Below, piece after piece: positions 57,256 to 64,000 of a stretch of DNA of 64,000 bases; the stretch's first letter is position 1, and each line of letters opens with the position of its first letter. Under the pieces are notes generated by a model. The model was given only the letters and a program-made list of their open reading frames with translations. It had not been told where the DNA came from and did no database searches. Source of the DNA: Phyto melanocephala (Eukaryota > Arthropoda > Insecta > Diptera > Rhinophoridae); the NCBI GenBank assembly GCA_941918925.1, contig OW799234.1:75102543-75166542 (forward strand), read 5' to 3'. The position numbers were made by a program, and so were the translations under genes.

Positions 57256-57391
57256 TTTTTTATGTACATAAATTCTGTAAACTTGTTCACTAAATTTTAT
57301 AATGCATAGTGCTATTTATTATTTTTAAGTCAATATTGTTATTAGTCAGTAAGGATAATGTCCATTGATTAAATAAATAAATAAATATTAT

Positions 57392-58249
57392 TATATCTAC
57401 AAATAAAAAATGTAATGGCATTAATTACATAAACATACAATTTTTCTTGTTTTTTTTGTGTGGGAGTCAATTAGTGACAATAATTTTACAAAACACAGAA
57501 AAAAAAACTTCTAACCAAGCTGTAAAATAATGATGTTTTGTGTTCACACAATTGCTATGTTTTCTGAATTTGAATTAGCCACATACACGTGTGTGTCAAA
57601 TAAATGTTAGCTTATCCCTGTTAGTTGAAAACATTTTTCTTTAATACCACATGCTGCTTTATTTTGAAGAAAATCAAGCATGTGTTGGAAAGAGGCGAGT
57701 TGTTAGAATTGTTTTTCGAAGAGGAGTGTAAACAAGTATGTGTTAAAAATAAATTGAATTTTATATATTTTTTAAATATTTATTTTCGACATGTGTGCAG
57801 ATATGTGAAAAAAAATTATTTGTTACGTTTTGAAATTGCTTTTGAAAATACAAATTTAAATTGTTTTCTCTTGCGACTTCTGCTGTTTATTGTGGTTTTA
57901 AAAATTAAAAAAGAGTGCAAAAGTATCAAACTGTGAAATAAAATGATAAAATGTTTAATACCTTTCATATGTACATATAAATAAACACCTCTTTGCAAAT
58001 AAAGACTGAACACACATACCCTACAGTTCGGGCGACTACACTCTAGCTAAATTTTTAACTAGTAACGTTTTAAGTCAGTCATGTAACTGCAGCATTGAAT
58101 AACATTAAATAAACTCATCATCGCAAAATTAAAGAGTACTTTGATTTTTACATATAAAGCTTAGTAATATTAATTTAATACTTTAAACCAACATACCCTG
58201 GTTCAAAAACCCGGCTGAGTTAAACAAAATCTCATAACGCTTTTGATGC
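57392..58249. other. Gene-free AT-rich DNA
   Basis: A 103-residue open stretch (57625-57936) has low-complexity, Cys/Leu/Phe-rich composition typical of chance ORFs in this base composition. Nothing else is seen. Confidence 0.5.
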
Positions 58250-58555
58250 TTAACCCTTGTGTTAATACCCGGCTACCGGGGTACCCACCTTGGTATATTT
58301 GCATGAAAAAAAATATATTAACAATTACATTTTTAAACAAGCTTCTGGATTTTCGTAATTTAACTCAAAATAAAGCGAATTAAGATTCTAGATTTAATCT
58401 TTTGCTCCGTTTATATTAAAAAAAAAGTTGCTCAAACTTTAAACATCGCAACATGTGCAACCGGGTACACCGGTACCCAATACAAATTGTATGGGAAATA
58501 AGAATCAAAAACTATTAAACAAATTATATGAATAATTAAAATGTCATTTATTTAC

Positions 58556-58904
58556 AAAATTATTTTTTTATAATACATTCTTTACATTTAACAACGTCTC
58601 AGGGGTTCAGCACAAACTAGCCATGCACATTTGGCGCAGCTTTTTCGAGTTTCGCGTCTTCATTTTTCTATTTGCTTATAGTACTTTCTTTCTTTCTTCC
58701 TGTTTTATCCAGTTTTTTAAATTTATTTGAAGCCTCTGCAATGGGTGATACTTGGCAACCCAAAATGCTTTTAATGGATATTTGGGTTGTATAATTGCGC
58801 ATAACTTGAGCATTTGTCATTTGTGCTTTAGCCGTAGGCTTACCAAGTTCTTCAGATAGATTACGCATAAGGAGTCGTCTCTCAGTTTTTTTCTTCACAA
58901 TCAT
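58556..58904 (-). pseudogene. piggyBac transposase C-terminal remnant
   Basis: The open part contains RRLLMRNLSEELGKP, as in the RR..L..LA..L..P helix after the catalytic core of piggyBac enzymes. It then reads through SNKFKKLDKTGRKK to a region with stops that retains scattered Cys (VVKCKEC at about 58570), the place of the usual C-terminal Cys-rich finger. The catalytic core is missing upstream. Confidence 0.55.
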
Positions 58905-59203
58905 TTTATTATCCTCAGTAAGTTATGTATGATGCTAGTGAAGCAATATCTTAAAGGTATAAATTGGGTAAACCCTGTACGACCCCTATTAGGATAAAGT
59001 AGTTACATTTCAGATAAATTTGCGTTCAAGATTGTTCATAAGTCATGAATCGGAGCAGTCTTATCATTATTTTTACTACGCGTACTGTTGTCATCAAACC
59101 TTTAAAGGCGTATGTTGTGGAATCTGTTGAGTCCTATTTTCGTGGGGTACAGTGGATATGAATTTGAATGCGACGTGTCGGTATGGTCCGTATTGGAATT
59201 ATT

Positions 59204-59990
59204 AAGAGTGCTATATTCGGCCATGCCGAATCTTATATACCCTTCACAACGTGTAGTCATGCAATAACAGTTGCTTGTATCACCATTCATCCCATATGAA
59301 ATACGTACACGTATTTATGTTAAAAAAACGAAAAAAAAAAATTTAAAAAAAAATTTTAAAAAAAAAAAATTAAAAAAAAATTTAAAAAAAAAATTATTAT
59401 ATATATAATATACATATATAAAACAAAAAAAAAAATTAAAAAAAAATTTTAAAAAAAATAATAATAAAAAAAAAAAATATTAAATAAAAAAAAAAAAAAA
59501 TAAAAAAAAAAAATTAAAAACAAAAAAATTAAAAAAAAAAATTTTTTTAAAAATTAAAAAAATTTTTTTTTGCCTCAGTTGGGATTCGATGCCACGTTTT
59601 CTCTAACCAGTATACACGTTTGTATGTAGTATGTTGTTGTTGTTTTTGTGAAAAAAAATCGAGGTGGTCGTGGGTTTTTGCTCATATCTCAGTTGTTTAT
59701 GTACCCATGTTTCTGATTTTCAATACCGATCTACTCCCGAATATTTCTGATATTTTAATACCTTACCCGGGTCCATCATAAGTCGGGGAGCTTCAAAAAG
59801 TTGATTTCAACATACACACGGACAGACGGTCAGACGGACAGACGGACAGACTGACAGGGCTTAATCGATTCCCCTATTCATAAGCTTTCAGAAAATATAT
59901 ACTTTATGGGGTCGGAAATGAAAATTGTAGAAATTTCACACGGAATGACAAACCTATATATACCCTTTTTCACTGTGTGAAGGGTATAAA
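59204..59990 (-). mobile_element. DINE-1-like family C, complete-looking, reverse
   Basis: It starts AAGAGTGCTATATTCGGCCA, with hairpin TTCGGCCATGCCGAA (59217-59231) and TATATACCCTTCACAACGTG. An A-rich block follows (59327-59570), then CAGTTGGGATTCGATGCCAC, GACAGACGGTCAGACGGACA microsatellite (59820-59860), TTTATGGGGTCGGAAATGA and GTGTGAAGGGTATAAAAATA. It mirrors 30316-31092. Confidence 0.75.
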
Positions 59991-59999
59991 AATACAAAT

Positions 60000-60414
60000 A
60001 AATTATCGTTATATTAACAGGATTAACAGGAGAATTTAGATGATCAACCGTATAAGCTGCATATTTAGACAACGCTTTTTAATTTGTGTGTCCAGCAATA
60101 ATATCTTCAAAATTTTCGTTGAAGACAATTTCAAAAGTTTCACTTATTAATATGAAGTTTTGGCCTTTATTATTTATTATTTGATATTTTTAATTGAAAA
60201 TTTAATTTTATGTCACAAAAATATTGATTACACTAGTATACAAAAAAAAGTATCCGAAATAATTTTAACTAATTTTTGCTTCTCTGTCCATGCAAAATAC
60301 GAATTGATAAGTAAAATTCTTTTATTAGTTTTAGTTTTTGCGATCCCTGATATGTTTCGAATTTAACGAAAGTACCCACATTTAACATCATAGTGTTGAT
60401 ATTTACGTAGTTAG
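60000..60414. other. AT-rich spacer inside piggyBac-like element
   Basis: No coding pattern is recognised between the family C insertion and the cysteine-rich ORF. Confidence 0.45.
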
Positions 60415-60522
60415 TTGGTATCAAATATCCAAAATATTGCTTTTTTGTGCTCTTTACTTTATAATTTAACGATACAAGTGTTAAGAGTAAAAAGTATAAT
60501 ACTATTTTATTGCAAAATATCT

Positions 60523-61011
60523 CGTAAATGTGTTAATAATCCCGAAAATGTTTGTTATATTTGCGATGAGGTGATATTTAGTAAACAAAGGTGTTGTATA
60601 TCGCCTATAATAAAAGAGCCTATTATTACTACCTTAACGAAAACATCAAACACCAAGATAAAAGCTGGGTTCCACATTTCTGCTGCAATCCATGTGCTAC
60701 AGGTTTGAGAAATTGGCTGAACGGCAAAAAAAACGTCATTTCGTTTTGCAGTGCCAATGCAGTGGAGGGAATCGACAAGTCACGTTAGTGATTGTTATTT
60801 CTGCATGACGACTCATATATTTGGAAAAAAGAAAAGTGTCATAACATATCCAAATATACCATCGGCTACTCGTCCTCTCTCGCACAGCAATCTTTATCCG
60901 ATCCCGAGACGTCCTAACATCGGTGGCGACGAAGATGAAATCACGGGTGGTTCACCGTCAATTTTGTCAATGTCAGAATACGAGGTACCTAGCACATCAT
61001 CACAGCCATGA
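60523..61011 (+). pseudogene. Cysteine-rich ORF of unknown function, two frame slips
   Basis: The product reads across three frames: KCVNNPENVCYICDEV and IFSKQRCCISPIIK, a slip near 60615, RAYYYYLNENIKHQDKSWVP, HFCCNPCATGLRNWLNGKK, a slip near 60745, AVPMQWRESTSHVSDCYFC, YPNIPSATRPLSHSNLYPIP, then an acidic Ser/Thr-rich tail and a stop. Three Cys pairs (CYIC, CC..C, CYFC) suggest zinc binding. From memory this arrangement (CYIC...DKSW.PH.CC..C...L..WL.G......AVPM.WRE...H..DCYFC) recurs in uncharacterised, transposon-associated proteins of insects and cnidarians. Function unknown. An upstream in-frame ATG region (60415) looks unrelated. Confidence 0.6.
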
Positions 61012-61973
61012 TTTTGTAAGAGACTTAGAATTGCCAAAGAACAAAGCAGAACTAGAATACTATAAATACTAGAATCTACCCTAATGTTCTTACTTTGAAA
61101 TCACAGGCAATTGGAAAATGCTGTTATAAATATTAATTCCAAGAACTATGCAAAATACCTTGTACTTTAGTTCCATTACCTGCTTACCTAACGAAATGTT
61201 ACATATAACATATGTACGGCTGGTTGCATTACAATATTGGGTACCTGCGGTAAATTGACAATAAAATCTAAATTTTTCAACCGATTTTTATGGTTTATGG
61301 CTTTTTTTATTTCCAAGATAAGTTGGTCTCAGGAAAGAATTTAAAATGTTAAATTTTTGCCTTATATTTTTTTAATTCCATTTTTAAATTGAAATATATT
61401 ACGAATTTTGAGCAAAAAAATTTTTTTTTCTCCATTAATTTTTGAATAATTCCAAAAAAAAGAGATGGAGAAAAATTTTATTCAACTTAAATAGATACAA
61501 TTTTGTTACACATTTTTTGTTGTTTTACTTTTGAAAATCCGATAACTGGTTCTCGAGTTAGGATGAAATATGTTTCCGTACCGGACTAATTTAGGGGAAA
61601 AAATTTGCCACGCCCATAAAAAAAATCCCGATCTAATGGGAAAAAACCGACAACGGATTTGAGTTCAGCGTATCAAAGTCCATATAGTCCACATAGTTTT
61701 AATTAACGGGAAGACAAAAAATGATTTTTTGTAGAGCAGTGTTATTAGTACTTTATAGTATATAGGTACCCCGTAACCCCGGGTGCTCAACAATGTGGAT
61801 AAAGTTGGGTATTAACACAAAGGGTGAGTTCACTCACGCTTTACTCTCGAACAATAACTACAAGGTTTTCCAATAGGGATGATATGATTTTGAAATGACG
61901 TTATGGCCATTTGTAATATGTCGTAATCTGTCACATGTTTTTTATTGTATTTAGTAGTGTTTACAATTTCATT

Positions 61974-62640
61974 ATGGAGAGTTATACGCAAGAACAACCC
62001 ATACAAATTATTCAATATTATTATAAAAATAATTGTCCGCTTTTGCCTTTTTATAGTCATAATAATCGGTGTTCGTCAAATTGTTCCAGCTAACATTTTC
62101 TTTACATAATGTGCAAGCGCCAATAAGACAAATAACCGCACGAAGTAATGCAAACATTACTGCTGTTAAGGCAAGTGTGGCTGAAGATCGCAAATTGTCG
62201 ACACCAACACGTTCTCAACAATTGGGCCTGTCTCAAACTACAACCTGGGTTTGCAACAGAATAAAATAGCAAACAGTTGATCTTGACAACATTTGGTTCC
62301 AACAAGACGGGGCTAAGTGCCACACATCAAATGCAACAATTGAATTATTACGAGAAAAGTTTGGAGAATCTATTTTTTCAAGAAATTGTGATATTAAATG
62401 GCCTAAAAGAAGTTGTGATTTAACACCATTAGACTATTTCTTGTGGGATTATTTGAAGTTGTTGGTCTTTCGAAATAAGCCAGACTCTATTCAAGTTTTA
62501 CAAATCAATATTAAACATGCCGTTTATGACATACGACTCGATTTAGTGGAAAAAGTGCTCGAAAATTGGGTGCATTAAATTCGTTCCTGCAGAAGAATTT
62601 CTGGAGACCATTTGAATGCCGTTTTAGTTTAGAACTTAAT
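61974..62640 (+). pseudogene. Mariner transposase pseudogene, family M3 (DD41D spacing)
   Basis: The start MESYTQEQPIQIIQYYYKNN is at 61974. After frame damage come APIRQITARSNANITAVKAS, VAEDRKLSTPTRSQQLGLS (linker and second helix-turn-helix), a deletion, then DLDNIWFQQDGAKCHTS, REKFGESIFSRNCDIKWP and KRSCDLTPLDYFLWDYLK. Both later catalytic Asp residues (QQD, PLD) are present with 41 residues between them, as in DD41D mariners. The first Asp region is deleted. It ends near VLENWVH (stop), with tail debris to 62640. Confidence 0.8.
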
Positions 62641-62705
62641 CGTAATTAAAAAACTTTTGAATTATCTTAACAGCAAGTGTGTTTTTTTTAAGAAATCATA
62701 TCACA

Positions 62706-63286
62706 TGTTGAGGGTGAACTACACCTAGTCTTTAAATTTGTTTTCTGCATTTCATTTGACATTTCATAATCTCAAACCTACTCAATTTGGTCCGTGGAAA
62801 GATACGCAAATAAGCAAAGCTTTAAAGTTTTCAGGTTTTTTATAAAAATTAGCGTTCAAATCAAAATGCACTTTAAGCAATTCGTAATTGTTTTGTTCAA
62901 CATAATCGTTCGAATTCGTCCACAATCGTGAGAATTGTAAAAAATATTTAAATGTCTGCAAAGCAGGTCTGTATGAAATGTGAAAACATCTGTGAATGCC
63001 ATCTTAGTTCGTTGAATGGGAAACATTGCTGTTTTTCACGATAACGTGGCAAAAGAGCAAGCAACCTCGACTCATCATCGTGCCCAACAATCGAGCATCA
63101 ACAGTGTCATTGAAAATTTGGACTATCGGATCGTGGTGTGCCGCCAAGGTTGGGGGGCCATTTGGCCGATATTTTGTTCCATACATAATTGAAGCATACA
63201 AATATTATCATTATAAAAATAAATGATAATAATTTCATAATAATTTTATTCAAAATCAACATAGTCCCTTAAAATAAAACCACCCA
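62706..63286 (+). mobile_element. Mariner remnant (M1) at family A junction
   Basis: It starts inside the element (TTGAGGGTGAACTACACC) and shares GCATTTCATTTGACATTTC and the degraded ORF start with 10301-10866 and 47831-48438. It retains the C-terminal words CRQGW-like/FGRYFVPYII in another frame. The right inverted repeat CCCTTAAAATAAAACCACCC is present at 63266-63285, followed by family A sequence. Confidence 0.7.
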
Positions 63287-64000
63287 TTATAACTTCGGTA
63301 TGCTAGTAAAATGTTTTCGTAAATTTAGTCTTTCAATGAAAGTGGCCGTTAAAATACGCGTGTCAATAAAGTTTCTGCTAATAAACATAACTTAGATATT
63401 TCAATATAGTCCTTTAGTATTCCAAAATCTTTATTCATAGAGAATTTACATGAATTTAAGAGGAGGAAAGTGAATTTAAGGTTAAATTTTAAGGGCCACA
63501 GGGTGATTTAAAATATACATTCTCTGCATTTTTCTAAAACGGGAAAATTATTATTCTATAACATTTTGCTTTTAAAAGATTTTCAAACGAAATAAGTTTT
63601 GTATAATTTTAAAATTTGTTAGCCATTATTACATGAAAATAAATTGTTTAAATATAATGTTTGGAGATAATTTTTTTTTACTTAGGTCAAAATTTTCCTA
63701 AACTCCCATTTTTAGTAGAGCATAACTTTAGGAGAACATAAGCATAAGTTGTTAGCATGCCATCTAGTAGTTGCTAGTAGAGTCATCTGTGTTATCATCT
63801 TTATCTTATATTTAGCTACAGTACAATAAATGACGCAGTGTAAGATGAATAAATGTTAATATATATGACTAATATATTTTTATAAAAATTTAAGGAAAAA
63901 AGTGGTCGTGGCACATCTATTTTCCGTTATAACGAAGACTTTGACCAAAAAGTCATGTTTGCAAAATTTCAGAATCGTACATATAGTTTTGTCAGTTTTG
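63287..64000 (+). mobile_element. DINE-1-like family A, partial, runs off window
   Basis: It begins TTATAACTTCGGTATGCTAG right after the mariner's right repeat, then TAGTCTTTCAATGAAAGTG, GTCAATAAAGTTTCTGC and CAATATAGTCCTTTAGTATT. A stretch of unrelated AT-rich sequence (about 63475-63895) intervenes, after which AAGTGGTCGTGGCACATC and TTTTCCGTTATAACGAAG match the end of the family A core. The element continues beyond 64000. Confidence 0.6.

Larger units (their letters stand above)
55169..57391 (+). mobile_element. 5'-truncated non-LTR retrotransposon (Jockey/CR1-like)
   Basis: Coding is readable from WSNIFPAHLNN at 55199 to the stop at 57253-57255, then about 115 bp of 3' UTR ending in a (TAAA)n tail (57371-57388), the usual LINE 3' end. 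The endonuclease is missing, so it is 5' truncated as most LINE copies are. It is the youngest-looking coding element in the window, with one frame slip. Clade placement is tentative. Confidence 0.8.
58250..61824. mobile_element. piggyBac-like element with CCCTTGTGTTAATACCC ends
   Basis: TTAA (58250-58253) is followed by CCCTTGTGTTAATACCC. The far end is GGGTATTAACACAAAGGG (61807-61824), the inverted counterpart with one base gap. The TTAA at the right side is not preserved. Subterminal words around GGTACC recur: CCGGGGTACCC (58277), CCGGTACCC (58470), GGGTACC (61239) and GGTACCCC (61768). A piggyBac C-terminus-like ORF lies on the minus strand (58904-58556), a cysteine-rich ORF on plus (60523-61011), and a family C element is inserted (59204-59990). 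Confidence 0.65.

Noticed and set aside
57625..57936. 103-residue plus ORF downstream of the LINE
   Set aside because: Low-complexity hydrophobic and basic composition, no motif, outside the LINE's poly-A-like tail.

Overview
The window looks like about 64 kb of nuclear DNA from a brachyceran fly, probably a calyptrate such as a blow fly or house-fly relative. It is very AT-rich. It holds DINE-1/INE-1-like elements (a conserved CCGACCC-ATAAAGTATATAT block, GTCY-type microsatellites and a 3' hairpin) of the kind known from Drosophila and other flies, together with Helitrons, mariners, piggyBac, hAT and Harbinger remnants and I/Jockey-type LINE fragments. I find no host protein-coding gene and no intact open reading frame of convincing host origin. 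It reads as an intron or intergenic tract built from nested, decayed transposable elements (TEs). Taxonomic placement and family names are from memory of motifs, not from a search.

Layout. 1-8.8 kb: a nested stack. A DNA-transposon remnant (2334-6073) with five GTAACGTCCGTAACG boxes is broken by an internally deleted Harbinger (3579-4545) and a precisely bounded Helitron (4550-5412). A reverse Helitron follows (6997-8336), itself broken by a LINE tail. 10-13.7 kb: a full-length DINE-1-like 'family A' element carrying a mariner, then a hAT element with an exact 8-bp duplication. 14-19.4 kb: two copies of a palindromic MITE inside a Helitron, then several DINE-1-like 'family C' elements. 21-24 kb: a retroelement gag fragment fused to the first 56 nt of a tRNA-Lys, a mariner pseudogene and a tRNA-derived SINE. 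25-33 kb: family C copies with long homopolymer-rich blocks, a small MITE and a mariner. 35-42 kb: a decayed LINE reverse transcriptase, a Helitron with a minisatellite, two family A copies and a LINE tail. 43-49 kb: a second SINE copy, a mariner broken by a LINE tail, and a second long family A copy with the same mariner. 51-57.4 kb: a family A copy split by a second hAT element, a piggyBac with 16-bp palindromes, a hairpin, and the best-preserved coding element, a LINE reverse transcriptase (55.2-57.4 kb) with one frame slip. 58.25-61.8 kb: a second piggyBac-like element containing transposase C-terminus debris, a family C insertion and a cysteine-rich ORF of unknown function. 62-64 kb: two mariner remnants and a family A piece running off the end.

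The 'genes' do not form a pathway. The interest lies in insertion order, in chimeric structures (gag-tRNA, Harbinger head-to-head deletion, mariner carried inside family A) and in terminal repeat architecture.
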